DNA of 34,070 nt from an uncultured Prevotella sp. (GCA_900314195.1 OMUH01000133.1:1-34070); one strand, 5' to 3'; shown: positions 25,228-34,070, counted from the first letter of the stretch. The notes: generated by a model not told the origin, from the letters alone. Numbers and translations are program-made.

Positions 25228-26388
25228 TTATTCGGCTATTTTGCCACGTTTAGCGCGCTTTGATATATTTGCTTCAACAACACAATAGTCTATTAGCGGT
25301 GCTATCATATTTCCAAAGAATATTGCCAGCATCATTCCTTCCGGATATCCGGGATTCTTTACACGCACAATAATGGCCATTGCGCCAATAATAAATCCGT
25401 AGATCCATTTGCCGGTTTCCGTTCTTGCTGACGTTACTGGGTCTGTAGCCATGAATACTGCGCCAAAGCAAAAGCCTCCGAGGATAATGTGCTCATACCA
25501 TGGAATAGATGTCTGTCCGGCAGCTGAGAAAGCGAGGGCCATAACTATGCCTCCGAGAAAAACGCTCAGCATGGTCTTCCAGCTTGCTATTCCTGTCCAA
25601 AGAAGTATCACGGCGCCTATGGCAATCGCTATGACCGATGTTTCTCCGATTGAGCCTGGCATGAGCCCGGTAAGCATGTTACAAACAGACACTCCGGCAT
25701 CAGTGCCCTGGGCAATGTGAGCCAGCGGCGTGGCCATCGTGAATGTGTCTGGAAGGGAATTGCCAAGACCAAAAATGGTGTCACGTGCTATCCATACATG
25801 ATCACCGGTCATGGCACTCGGATAAGAGAAAAAGAGAAACATACGTGTGGCAATGGCTACATTGAATATATTCATGCCGGTGCCACCGAAAATCTCTTTT
25901 ACGAAAATAACAGAGAATGCAATTGCCAATACAAGCATCCACAGTGGAGTAGTAACAGGAATAATCATAGGTATAATGATACCTGTTACAAGATAGCCTT
26001 CCTGAATTTCTTCATGTTTCCATTGTGCCCAGCAGAATTCTATGCCAAGACCTACTATGTAGCTGACCAAAATCTTGGGCAGAACGGCAAGAAAGCCATA
26101 ACCGAAAACCTCGAGGAAAGAGGCATTGGCAATTGCTCCGGCTGCCGAATAGTTCTGATAGCCGACATTATACATTCCAAAGAACAATGCAGGCAGCAAA
26201 GCTATTACCACTATGCTCATTATTCGTTTGGAATCAATGCTGTCATGAATACTTGCGCCACTCGTACTCGTTGTATTTGGTACAAACAGAAAACTTTCAA
26301 CTCCGTCGAAAAGGCTCCACAAGCAATGCAGCTTGCCATCTTTTTCGAAGAGTGGCCTTATGTTGTCAAATTTATTTTTTAAAGACAT
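25228..26388 (-). CDS. nqrB: Na+-NQR subunit B (covalent FMN, riboflavin)
   Basis: 386 residues from MSLKNKFDNIRPLF. An upstream ATG adds 27 residues with no family resemblance. About ten membrane helices. Family motifs: EIFGGTGMNIFNVAIATRMF, and PWYEHIILGGFCFGAVFMAT followed by DPVTSARTETGKW. The expected flavinylation site D-x-x-T-x-A-T-P-L is present at 25729-25749, but the usual glycine is methionine (TMAT). NqrB passes electrons to quinone and is central to Na+ transport. Confidence 0.95.
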   Translation of the reverse strand: MSLKNKFDNIRPLFEKDGKLHCLWSLFDGVESFLFVPNTTSTSGASIHDSIDSKRIMSIVVIALLPALFFGMYNVGYQNYSAAGAIANASFLEVFGYGFLAVLPKILVSYIVGLGIEFCWAQWKHEEIQEGYLVTGIIIPMIIPVTTPLWMLVLAIAFSVIFVKEIFGGTGMNIFNVAIATRMFLFFSYPSAMTGDHVWIARDTIFGLGNSLPDTFTMATPLAHIAQGTDAGVSVCNMLTGLMPGSIGETSVIAIAIGAVILLWTGIASWKTMLSVFLGGIVMALAFSAAGQTSIPWYEHIILGGFCFGAVFMATDPVTSARTETGKWIYGFIIGAMAIIVRVKNPGYPEGMMLAIFFGNMIAPLIDYCVVEANISKRAKRGKIAE

Positions 26389-26473
26389 AGTTGTTAGAAA
26401 AATTATTTTATTATGTTTAACATAAATGAATAAATCTCTGATTATAATTTGTTTATAATCAGAAGGCATTCAG

Positions 26474-27826
26474 TTATGCGTTTTCCTTGCGGAGTATGTC
26501 AAGGCCCTGTCTTACTATCTTCTGTAAAGGTAATTTTGACGAATCGACAAATTCGGCGATTGCAAAATCCTCAGGGCTCACTTCGTATATTCCCAAAGCT
26601 TCCTGCTTGTCTATGTCGCCCGTTATTATCGCTTTTATCAAATACTCACCAAGAATATCCATTGGAAGCACTTTGTCATATTCGCCGCTCATTATCATGT
26701 GTCTTTGGCCACCCTTTATGCGCGCGTCAAGATTATATTGCTTCTTTTTCCCAGACAGCCAGCTGAAATAGCTGTGTGACACGGAGAACTGTTTGGTTCT
26801 AGGACGGATCCATCCGAGTATTTCATCTGCATCGTCACCTTCAGGGATAGCACAAATCTCACTTGTATGCGGTAAAAGGAATGGAGCGTCTGCATAGCGT
26901 ACGCCTGTAAGCGGGTTCCCGTTCAGAACTCTGACATGTTCTTCTTTTACAAGCTTGTCCTTGATAATATCACTTAATGGTGTACCTATCAATGCTTTTG
27001 TGTAAACAGGTTCTTTTATCTCACTGCCGCCAACGGCAATGGTGCGTGTGAGGTCTACATGGCCTGTCAGGAAGAGACGGCCAAAGAAGATAACGGCTGA
27101 AGGGTCTACAGTCCAAACGGTTTCGCCTTTATTTATTGGTGAGATGTGGTTAACTTGTACTCCTACATTGCCGGCAGGAGAAGGGCCGTCAAAGATAACG
27201 ACTTCGGCGTCTTGTGCTTGGGTTAAAGCCTTGTTTGATTGGTTTGCTCCTATTCCAAGATATACCTTCGCCATCTTGCTAAGAGCAGTCAGACCTGTTT
27301 GAAAAGCTGTTTCATTGCCTTGAAGCTCTACTTCAAAGTCGGCTGCTAACGGCATGTCTCTCAGTGCTGATACAAAAATAGCCTTAGGCTTTGTATCTGG
27401 AGTAGTTGATATAGCATAAGGCAATTGATTTATCCATCCGAAAAGGCCTGCTTCGAGTAAGCTCTTCTTTACAGTATCTCCGTTAAGTGCAGACACATCT
27501 TTCTTGCCAAAATCCAGAAATTCCTGCTCACTGTCTGCTTTGATTTTGACATGAAGAACTCTGCGCCGTTCCCCTCTTGCAATTTCTGTTACTTCTCCGC
27601 TTACCGGTGAAGCAAATCTCACATCGGGACACGCTTTGTTGAAAAACAATGCATCGCCAACTTTAACCTTGTCGCCCGTGCGCACCGCAAGCTTTGGGAT
27701 GACACCGGGAAATCCGCACGGCATAAGCGCAACTTCACATGCCGGCACTGTAGTGTTCGCAGTCCCGGTTGCTTTCCCCGTCAAGTTAATGTCGAGGCCT
27801 TTGCGCAATTTAATTACTTTTGTCAT
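26474..27826 (-). CDS. nqrA: Na+-NQR subunit A (quinone-binding)
   Basis: 450 residues starting MTKVIKLRKGLDINLTGKA. A soluble subunit with RnfC-like barrel and beta-grasp regions (FPGVIPKLAVRTGDKVKVG, FASPVSGEVTEIARGERR) and a central FVSALRDMPLAADFEVELQ. It binds ubiquinone/menaquinone on the cytosolic face. First gene of the operon, 85 bases before nqrB. Confidence 0.97.
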   Translation of the reverse strand: MTKVIKLRKGLDINLTGKATGTANTTVPACEVALMPCGFPGVIPKLAVRTGDKVKVGDALFFNKACPDVRFASPVSGEVTEIARGERRRVLHVKIKADSEQEFLDFGKKDVSALNGDTVKKSLLEAGLFGWINQLPYAISTTPDTKPKAIFVSALRDMPLAADFEVELQGNETAFQTGLTALSKMAKVYLGIGANQSNKALTQAQDAEVVIFDGPSPAGNVGVQVNHISPINKGETVWTVDPSAVIFFGRLFLTGHVDLTRTIAVGGSEIKEPVYTKALIGTPLSDIIKDKLVKEEHVRVLNGNPLTGVRYADAPFLLPHTSEICAIPEGDDADEILGWIRPRTKQFSVSHSYFSWLSGKKKQYNLDARIKGGQRHMIMSGEYDKVLPMDILGEYLIKAIITGDIDKQEALGIYEVSPEDFAIAEFVDSSKLPLQKIVRQGLDILRKENA

Positions 27827-28012
27827 AACTACTAAAATAAAACTATAAGGTTTTCAATATAATTCTAACTGGTTTAATGTTTATCTTCTGTAAGAATTAG
27901 GTATTAATGTAATTATTTCTACTGAAATTCTTTATATAATCTGCACGTGTTTTCTTATACACCGTGCATTTTCGTATGCAAAAACTTATAATGTTCTCAA
28001 GAATAGATGTGG

Positions 28013-28020
28013 CAAATTTA
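28013..28020 (-). promoter_or_regulatory. Candidate -7 box of the nqr operon
   Basis: TAAATTTG fits TAnnTTTG. It is the only good match I found upstream of nqrA, but it is 187 bases away, so the assignment is tentative. Confidence 0.35.
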
Positions 28021-28085
28021 CTGTTTTTTTTACGATTTTAAAAGAAATAGAATAGTTTTTTTTACCTTTAATGAGAAGTTTTTCT

Positions 28086-28093
28086 TAATTTTG
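28086..28093 (+). promoter_or_regulatory. -7 promoter box of tamB
   Basis: TAATTTTG matches TAnnTTTG. Transcription would start near 28100, leaving a very short leader before any candidate start codon of tamB. Confidence 0.55.
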
Positions 28094-28130
28094 CGCAATA
28101 AATTAATTATGCATAAATAAAAACACTGCT

Positions 28131-31100
28131 CTGAAAAAACTAAAACATATTGTTAATGCAATAATATGGACACTATTAGCTCTTTATGTGCTTATAGTTG
28201 TCTTGCTTCATATTCCTATAATACAAGGTTATATAGGAAACAAGACTGCTGATGCATTGGGGGAAAAGCTTGGAACAAAGGTTTATATCGATAATGTTGA
28301 TTTAGGCTTTTTTAATAGGATTATTATTGACGGAATATTGGTCTATGATCAATCAGGGAAGAAAATGCTGTCCATAGGCAGGGCGTCTGCCAGTGCTGAT
28401 TTGCTGTCTTTGCTTAGAGGACAAATAACGATTACCTCTGCACAGTTTTTCGGTTTAAAGGCTGTTACATATAAAGACATAACAAACAATAGAATGAATT
28501 TTCAGTTTGTTATAGATTCACTGTCATCACGAAATTCTGATAAAAAAACTCCTCTTGATTTAAGAATAAGTTCTCTTGTTATAAGACACGGCATGGTCAG
28601 CTATGATGATGACTCTTTCAAAAGAACTTATGGACGTTTTAACGAGCATCACATTTTTGTCGACAATATTAAAACGCATGTTATATTAAATCATCTGACC
28701 AATAATTACGTAAACATTAATGTAAAAAAACTGTCATTCAAGGAACAGTCTGGACTTGATATCAAATCATTGAATTTTAAGTTGTCGGCAGGGCGGAATA
28801 AAGCTTTGCTCGAAGATTTTAATTTGGCAACTACGAACAGTAATATAACAATAGCGAGGGCAAAGGCGGCATATTCCTTTAAAGGAAAAAATATAGAAAT
28901 GTCTTCTTTTCGTTATTCTTTGCTTTGTGACAAAGCAAAGATAACACCTTCTGACTTTTCTTGCTTCTTGCCAATATTGCATGTGTTTAATGCTCCGTTT
29001 ACATTCTCTGTGGATATATCAGGCAATAAGGGCAAGCTTGGTTTCAATAAGGTTGAGTTGCATGACGGTAATGATATTAATATACAGTCATCAGGAAATT
29101 TTTTCAAACAAAAAGGCTATTCACCGGAATGGAATGTAATTATAAAGCACGCTTCAGTTTCAAAAACGGGATATGAAAAGATAAGCAAGCTTTTACGCGG
29201 ATTAAACATATCATTACCACAGCAAATAAATAATCTCGGTGAACTTAATATTAGCGGTTTTGCCCGGAAAGACAGAAATAAACTTGCTGCACACGTGAAA
29301 GCAAATACAGAGGCAGGAGCAGTGGTCGCTGATCTTGAAAAGAAATCAAATGATTTTGTGCTAAAAGCTGAAACTAAGAATTTTGATTTAGGACATGTGT
29401 TTGCATTAAAGGATATGGGGCAGTTGTCAGCTAAAATAAGTGCAGACGGAAATATTAATAATAGTTCTGAAAATCCGTTTCATATCAACAGCCTGCATGC
29501 TTTGGCTGATATTCAAAATTTCTTTTATAATAATCACACATACAAAAATATACATGCAGATATAAAACAAGCTGAAAACGGACTGATAAATGGTGAGGCC
29601 AATATCAATGACCAGTTACTGAATGCAAGTATAACAGGTAGTTATAATTGGCTGAACAAACATAATGAGCTGGCATTAAGCATCAAGCATTTAAATCCGC
29701 ATAAGGTAATGGGGCTGCAGACACGTGACCATTCGTTTATGCTTTCTGACATAGATATTAATGTTAAAAACCAGAGCGACGAAAGCTTTCTGCATGTGGA
29801 GTCTCCATATTTAAAAGCAAATTTCTCAGGCAGATATGACTATATGACGTTGAAGAACAGCGTTTATGGAATATTTCATGAAATATTTCCTTCAATTTTG
29901 TCTGATAGTAAAATAAATAACAGGCATTTAAATAATGACATTGCATTCAACGTTGTTGTCAGAAACACAGAATGGCTTGATAAATTGTTTAACATAAAAC
30001 TGGCATTGGCTGATTCTGCTGTAATATCAGGTAATTTAAGTGACAGGGCAGGGAAGATGAATTTGAGAGGAAACATTTCTGACTTCTATTATGGGGACTC
30101 TCATTTTAAAAACTGCAAACTGAATGCAATGGTAAACAACATGGAGCTTGTCTCATCAGTTAGATTTGACAAAGTTAATGACGCATCGGGTGTAGCACAA
30201 ACGTTCTCTGTCAATGGCAAAGGAAGTGATGACATGATAACATCTGTATTTCATTATGACAATCACTCATTGTCTCTGCCTGTAAAAGGTGACATAATAT
30301 CTGAAATTACAATTGACAAGAATTTCATTAGAAACAATAATGTTTCAATTAATATATTACCGTCAAATGTTATTGTCGGAGACAGTACATGGCAAGTTGA
30401 GCCTGGTAAGATTATATATGGCAAAAACAATATTGTCTTTGATAATTTCACGATCAAGCATGATAAACAATACATAAATGTTAATGGAACAGCGAACAAT
30501 AATAACAATGATTCGCTTTTCGTTAATCTTCGTGATGTAGACGTCAGATATGTGCTGAACCTCGTTAATTTCCATTCTGTTAAGTTTTCTGGTTTTGCAT
30601 CAGGACAGGCGTCAGTTTCTTCTGTTTTCCATGATCCTCAGTTCTGTGGCCATATAGACGTAAATGATTTCACTTTTGAAGACGGAGAAATGGGTACACT
30701 GCATGCTGATGTTAATTATGACAATGCCCTCGGACATATTAACATAGATGCCATTGCAGATGACGGACCTGGCCGACAGACTGTAGTGAAGGGATACATA
30801 GCGCCGAAAGATGACGATATTCTGTTGACAATCAATGCTGACGGGACACGTATGGATTTTCTTGAAGACTTTACTGACAGTTTCCTGAGCGATATAGACG
30901 GGGGCTTGCACGGGCAAGTTACATTGGTCGGACCTTTAAGCAAAGTCAATTTAAGAGGGGATGTGCTCGCAACTGGACGTCTTCACCTTAAACCGACAAA
31001 TACAGATTATAAATTTGAAAATATTCATGTGTCAGCTTTGCCTGATATAATACATTTAGATAAGGATTCTGTTTATGATCGAAATGGTAATTTGGCAATT

Positions 31101-32525
31101 ATAGACGGCTCTCTTTTCCATAAGCATCTAACTAAATTGTCATACGATATTGATATAAAGGCTAATCATCTTCTTTGCTTTGACACTCACAGGCCTAATG
31201 ATAATTCGGCTTCTTTCTGGGGTACTGTATATGCAACAGGAAAATGTAAAATACAAGGAAAGCCTGGAACGACAAACATAGATATCGATGCAACACCCGA
31301 TAAGAATTCACAAATTGTTTATAATGCTGCCTCGGCATATATGGCCGGAGAGCAGGATTTTATTCATTGGCATGATGTCACTGGCAGATATTTAAAAGAC
31401 GAAACATCTTACAGCATGGGTGACTCCCTGTCTGTAATAAATAAGCCTGCATTGCCTCCTGCTCAGATAGACATACCTTCAGATATGCATATTAATTTTC
31501 TTATTAACTGCAATCCTGATTTGTCGTTGAAGGTTCTTATGGACAATACGGGAAATGACAACTTGACTTTAAACGGCAATGGGGTTATCAGAGCTAATTA
31601 TTTTAATAAAGGCGACTTTACTATGTTTGGTAATTATGTGATAGCAGGTGGAAACTATAAGCTTACCGTACAGAATATTATATCGCGTGATTTTAATTTC
31701 CTTCCGGACGGCACTATTGCCTTTGGAGGGAATGCAATGAATGCAAAGCTAAACTTAACTGCTAAATACACATTAAATGGTGTTAGCCTGTCTGATTTGA
31801 AAATCGGCAACAGCTTCTCTAATAACAATATTAGGGTAGACTGCTTAATGAATATTAAAGGTACGCCTCAGCAACCGGTTGTTGATTTTTCTCTTGATAT
31901 GCCTACGGTTAGCTCTGATGCAAAACAAATGATTTATTCTCTTATCAACAGCGAAGAAGAAATGAATCAGCAGGTATTGTATTTGCTAACTGTCGGTCGC
32001 TTCTATACAGCTAACAACAATGCTATTGCCCAACAAGACCAATCGCAACAGCAGAGTCAAACGTCGCTAATGATGCAGAGCTTGCTGAGTGGTACTATAT
32101 CACAGCAGCTGAACAATGTATTGTCTAATGTCATAAATAGTAATAATTGGAATATTGGCGCCAATATATCAACAGGAAATGAAGGATTTAACAATGCTGA
32201 ATATGAAGGCTTGCTGAGCGGACGAATGTTTAATAACCGTTTGTTATTTAACGGGCAGTTTGGCTATCGTGACAATAGAAATGCAACGACAAGCTTTATT
32301 GGTGATTTTGATTTGCAATATTTGCTGTATCCTAATGGAAATATGGCTTTGAGGGTTTATAATCAAACCAATGACCGCTATTTTACAAGAAACAGTTTAA
32401 ACACACAAGGAATAGGATTGTTAATGAAAAAAGACTTTAACGGTTGGCGTGACTTCTTTAAGTCTGCCAATATAAACAAGAAGAGAAAAAAAAATAAGAA
32501 AGCTAAAAGTGATAGGGAAAAATAA
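28131..32525 (+). CDS. tamB: TamB-like translocation and assembly module protein (DUF490)
   Basis: About 1464 residues if counted from CTG at 28131. The open frame continues upstream of the GTG at 28188 and encodes KKLKHIVNAIIWTLLALY followed by VLIVVLLHIPIIQGYIGNKT. This is an N-terminal membrane anchor typical of TamB/AsmA proteins, and starting at the GTG would cut it in half. No in-frame ATG exists before the stop at 28104. The long middle is repetitive beta-strand sequence forming a lipid-conducting groove. The C-terminal ~400 residues match the DUF490 region (GNYVIAGGNYKLTVQNIISRD, MNIKGTPQQPVVDFSLDMP, LLSGRMFNNRLLFNGQFGYRD) and end in a lysine-rich tail. It probably carries phospholipid to, or aids protein assembly in, the outer membrane. 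Confidence 0.9.
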   Translation: MKKLKHIVNAIIWTLLALYVLIVVLLHIPIIQGYIGNKTADALGEKLGTKVYIDNVDLGFFNRIIIDGILVYDQSGKKMLSIGRASASADLLSLLRGQITITSAQFFGLKAVTYKDITNNRMNFQFVIDSLSSRNSDKKTPLDLRISSLVIRHGMVSYDDDSFKRTYGRFNEHHIFVDNIKTHVILNHLTNNYVNINVKKLSFKEQSGLDIKSLNFKLSAGRNKALLEDFNLATTNSNITIARAKAAYSFKGKNIEMSSFRYSLLCDKAKITPSDFSCFLPILHVFNAPFTFSVDISGNKGKLGFNKVELHDGNDINIQSSGNFFKQKGYSPEWNVIIKHASVSKTGYEKISKLLRGLNISLPQQINNLGELNISGFARKDRNKLAAHVKANTEAGAVVADLEKKSNDFVLKAETKNFDLGHVFALKDMGQLSAKISADGNINNSSENPFHINSLHALADIQNFFYNNHTYKNIHADIKQAENGLINGEANINDQLLNASITGSYNWLNKHNELALSIKHLNPHKVMGLQTRDHSFMLSDIDINVKNQSDESFLHVESPYLKANFSGRYDYMTLKNSVYGIFHEIFPSILSDSKINNRHLNNDIAFNVVVRNTEWLDKLFNIKLALADSAVISGNLSDRAGKMNLRGNISDFYYGDSHFKNCKLNAMVNNMELVSSVRFDKVNDASGVAQTFSVNGKGSDDMITSVFHYDNHSLSLPVKGDIISEITIDKNFIRNNNVSINILPSNVIVGDSTWQVEPGKIIYGKNNIVFDNFTIKHDKQYINVNGTANNNNNDSLFVNLRDVDVRYVLNLVNFHSVKFSGFASGQASVSSVFHDPQFCGHIDVNDFTFEDGEMGTLHADVNYDNALGHINIDAIADDGPGRQTVVKGYIAPKDDDILLTINADGTRMDFLEDFTDSFLSDIDGGLHGQVTLVGPLSKVNLRGDVLATGRLHLKPTNTDYKFENIHVSALPDIIHLDKDSVYDRNGNLAIIDGSLFHKHLTKLSYDIDIKANHLLCFDTHRPNDNSASFWGTVYATGKCKIQGKPGTTNIDIDATPDKNSQIVYNAASAYMAGEQDFIHWHDVTGRYLKDETSYSMGDSLSVINKPALPPAQIDIPSDMHINFLINCNPDLSLKVLMDNTGNDNLTLNGNGVIRANYFNKGDFTMFGNYVIAGGNYKLTVQNIISRDFNFLPDGTIAFGGNAMNAKLNLTAKYTLNGVSLSDLKIGNSFSNNNIRVDCLMNIKGTPQQPVVDFSLDMPTVSSDAKQMIYSLINSEEEMNQQVLYLLTVGRFYTANNNAIAQQDQSQQQSQTSLMMQSLLSGTISQQLNNVLSNVINSNNWNIGANISTGNEGFNNAEYEGLLSGRMFNNRLLFNGQFGYRDNRNATTSFIGDFDLQYLLYPNGNMALRVYNQTNDRYFTRNSLNTQGIGLLMKKDFNGWRDFFKSANINKKRKKNKKAKSDREK

Positions 32526-32761
32526 TTTTCTATTTACCAGGACTTGTTAAGGCATAGTTAAATTGAAAAAATGCGTGGCAGGATGAATGCCAGACAGAAT
32601 TCTTCATCGCATACATGATTTTCCGGTAATAATATTTTGGGAATTTGATAAATAAGGTGAGATTATGTGCGGTGCTAGATTCGCAACGTGCAGTTGTGTG
32701 CACAAACATATAGTCTGGACAATTGATCTGATAACCTTTTTTTATATTAATATGCATTTAA

Positions 32762-33247
32762 ATGATAAAGCAAATGGAAACAGTATTAAACTATAAAAAA
32801 GATATTGGACGAAGTTTTGGCCTGACAGCTTTGCTGGCCATTCTTATAATTTTATTGTGTCTTTGGATTACATCATTCATCACATCGCTTTTCTTTAAAA
32901 TAATGCTTTATTTATTTGCATTCAGTTGCTTTGTTATTTTATTGATGAGCATTGTACGTGTCTCACGAAGACTTGGAGGCAAACCAGCCGTACGCATTAA
33001 TTCTGAAGGATTATTCATTCATAATTCACTGTCTGGAAAATGGAAAAAAATAGAGTGGGGGGATATCGTAAAAATCGATTATCCCGATAACATGGAATTG
33101 CGGCAGCGATTAAGTTATATGAAAATTCAATTACATAATCAGGTATTTTCTTTACCTATAGCATTAATAAATATAAGCTATGATGATTTATATAAACAGC
33201 TTATGCTGCAATTAAAAGATACAAATGACAATAACTTAACAGTTTAG
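32762..33247 (+). CDS. Small membrane protein with PH-like domain (STM3941-like)
   Basis: 161 residues (METVLN at codon 5 is an alternative start). Two adjacent membrane helices, about residues 22-40 and 43-65, are followed by a soluble part of about 90 residues. That part contains GGKPAVRINSEGLFIHNSLSGKWKKIEWGDIVKID and SLPIALINISYDDLYKQL. The 'open beta-strand, then W-x-D-I' pattern resembles bacterial PH-like STM3941 proteins, whose function is unknown. It follows tamB by 236 bases on the same strand, with no clear promoter box between them. The family assignment is moderate. Confidence 0.7.
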   Translation: MIKQMETVLNYKKDIGRSFGLTALLAILIILLCLWITSFITSLFFKIMLYLFAFSCFVILLMSIVRVSRRLGGKPAVRINSEGLFIHNSLSGKWKKIEWGDIVKIDYPDNMELRQRLSYMKIQLHNQVFSLPIALINISYDDLYKQLMLQLKDTNDNNLTV

Positions 33248-33581
33248 CATGCGTTCCGGCTGTCATAATGCGAATACAAATGACAAATAATAATATCAAT
33301 TAAACATTAAAACATGATTTTATAAATTAATACGATTTACAAATAAGAAAATAGCTTCCGAAGAAATTGGTGTACAGGTGGGATTACTCAGCCGTTGTGT
33401 CTATCTGCAAACTTTATATATTAAAGAGTTACGTTGATTCGGCAAATTGCTGTTCATTCCAAGCGGACAGTCACAAGGCCGCCACCCATGCACGTTTTTT
33501 TATTTAAGAATGATAATATTATATTTCATGTAGCATTTGCTAATTTAATTCACTTTAATAAAAATATTTTATTGCTAATAA
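33248..33581. other. Gene-free gap before the folK-like gene
   Basis: AT-rich except for a GC-rich repeat copy at 33461-33490. No ORF, RNA or clear terminator recognised. Confidence 0.5.
33461..33490 (-). repeat. GC-rich dispersed repeat, copy C
   Basis: On the plus strand it reads AAGCGGACAGTCACAAGG then CCGCCACCCATG. It aligns with the reverse complement of copy A (GCGGACGGCCACGAGG then GCCGCACCCTG), with one- or two-base gaps. Confidence 0.5.
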
Positions 33582-33950
33582 ATGACAGAAGTTATAATAG
33601 CTATAGGAAGTAATACAAACCAAAAAAATAATATTGAGCTTGCAGACGTCTATATAAAAGAACTTTTTAATAAGGAGCAAATTGAAATTTCAAGGTCTGT
33701 CTGGACTAAGCCAATTGGCATCAAATCTGATTTGTTTTTAAATCAGATTATAATTTTCTATACGTTATGTAACTATGAAACCGTTTGTAATCGACTTGAC
33801 ATTATAGAAAAAAGAATGCATTCGTCAAGTGAATTAAAGCGCAGCGGAATTGTGTATATTGATCTTGATATTTTAAAATTCGGAAACAAGATATTTCATG
33901 AAAATGATTGGCAACGTGATTATATAAAAACTTTGCTTTCAGAATTTTAA
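33582..33950 (+). CDS. Short HPPK (FolK)-like protein
   Basis: 122 residues. The N-terminus VIIAIGSNTNQKNNIELADVYI and the acidic core IDLDILKFGNKI match hydroxymethyldihydropterin pyrophosphokinase, an enzyme of folate synthesis; the two metal-binding aspartates are kept. Compared with E. coli HPPK (about 159 residues) it lacks the C-terminal part. The tryptophan and arginines of the catalytic loop (W89, R92, R82 and R84 in E. coli) are not found where expected: the segment reads LKRSGIVYIDLD. It ends NDWQRDYIKTLL. I recall similar short forms in Bacteroidota, so it may be a full-length member of a divergent subfamily and not a broken gene. Whether it is catalytically active is uncertain. 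Confidence 0.72.
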   Translation: MTEVIIAIGSNTNQKNNIELADVYIKELFNKEQIEISRSVWTKPIGIKSDLFLNQIIIFYTLCNYETVCNRLDIIEKRMHSSSELKRSGIVYIDLDILKFGNKIFHENDWQRDYIKTLLSEF

Positions 33951-33988
33951 TCTCTAAAATATAATAAATCATATACTCATAAATCGGA

Positions 33989-34069
33989 TTAGAGAAAATC
34001 ACAAAAGTCATTTAAGGGAGGTTCTATTAATTCATATTTTTGAGTGGAAGCGACTCCTCTGGAACTCAG
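33989..34069 (-). CDS. Possible C-terminal end of a gene running off the window
   Basis: On minus, an open frame enters at the window edge and ends with TAA at 33989-33991. The last residues are STQKYELIEPPLNDFCDFL. The stretch looks like real protein and could be a transposase tail or any other protein, but 26 residues are too few to identify. Confidence 0.35.
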   Translation of the reverse strand: MSSRGVASTQKYELIEPPLNDFCDFL

Positions 34070-34070
34070 T

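Larger units (their letters stand above)
27827..28130. other. Divergent intergenic region between nqrA and tamB
   Basis: AT-rich DNA with candidate promoters for both directions. A minus-strand TAAATTTG (28013-28020) would give a leader of about 180 bases for nqrA. A plus-strand TAATTTTG (28086-28093) serves tamB. No other gene is seen. Confidence 0.55.

Noticed and set aside
32530-32757. 75-codon minus-strand ORF after tamB
   Set aside because: No start signal, no recognisable motif, Tyr/His/Cys-rich random-looking sequence between two plus-strand genes.
1-34070. CRISPR array or known defence operon
   Set aside because: I saw no regularly spaced repeats and no cas, restriction, toxin-antitoxin or retron genes. 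The AAA/PD-(D/E)XK fragment is a remnant.

Overview
The window looks like a chromosomal segment of a Bacteroidota species, most likely Prevotella or a close relative. Supporting signs are -7 promoter boxes of the form TAnnTTTG, sparse Shine-Dalgarno sequences, a lipoprotein with an S-D-D-D-D tail after its lipid cysteine, a six-gene Na+-NQR operon, a malic enzyme fused to a phosphotransacetylase-like domain, and families typical of the phylum (DUF5686, DUF4301, large TamB). This is inferred from gene content and promoter style; no database search was possible.

Left part (1-5250). The window opens inside a tRNA-Arg(ACG) with a terminator. Next come a chimeric lipoprotein gene fused to a shrunken AAA-ATPase/PD-(D/E)XK nuclease remnant, a SpoT-like HD hydrolase, and a ferritin with a complete ferroxidase site. 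A minus-strand trio follows: GT-A glycosyltransferase, GT-B glycosyltransferase and a small four-CxxC zinc-ribbon protein, overlapping and probably co-transcribed.

Middle part (5250-21240). The minus strand carries a two-helix membrane protein, the RNase P RNA with a textbook promoter, the GTPase EngB, and a TetR regulator with its own palindromic operator. The malic enzyme runs on plus. A perfect hairpin separates it from a minus-strand operon ispE - DUF5686 outer-membrane protein - AddA-like helicase/nuclease - AddB-like nuclease. A DUF4301 gene diverges from ispE.

Right part (21240-34070). After about 790 bases without a convincing gene comes nqrABCDEF on minus, encoding the respiratory sodium pump NADH:quinone reductase. 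Diverging from it is a very large tamB, whose start codon is not an ATG. The window ends with a PH-like membrane protein, a short HPPK (FolK)-like protein, and an unidentified C-terminal fragment at the edge. This end is visibly more AT-rich.

Most of the window is conserved housekeeping and envelope biology. I do not see an obvious new defence or mobile system. The observations most worth a second look are: the chimeric lipoprotein/AAA-nuclease remnant; a family of short GC-rich repeats scattered through the gene-free gaps; the non-ATG or frameshifted start of tamB; the short FolK-like protein lacking canonical substrate-binding residues; and the methionine replacing glycine in the NqrB flavinylation motif.
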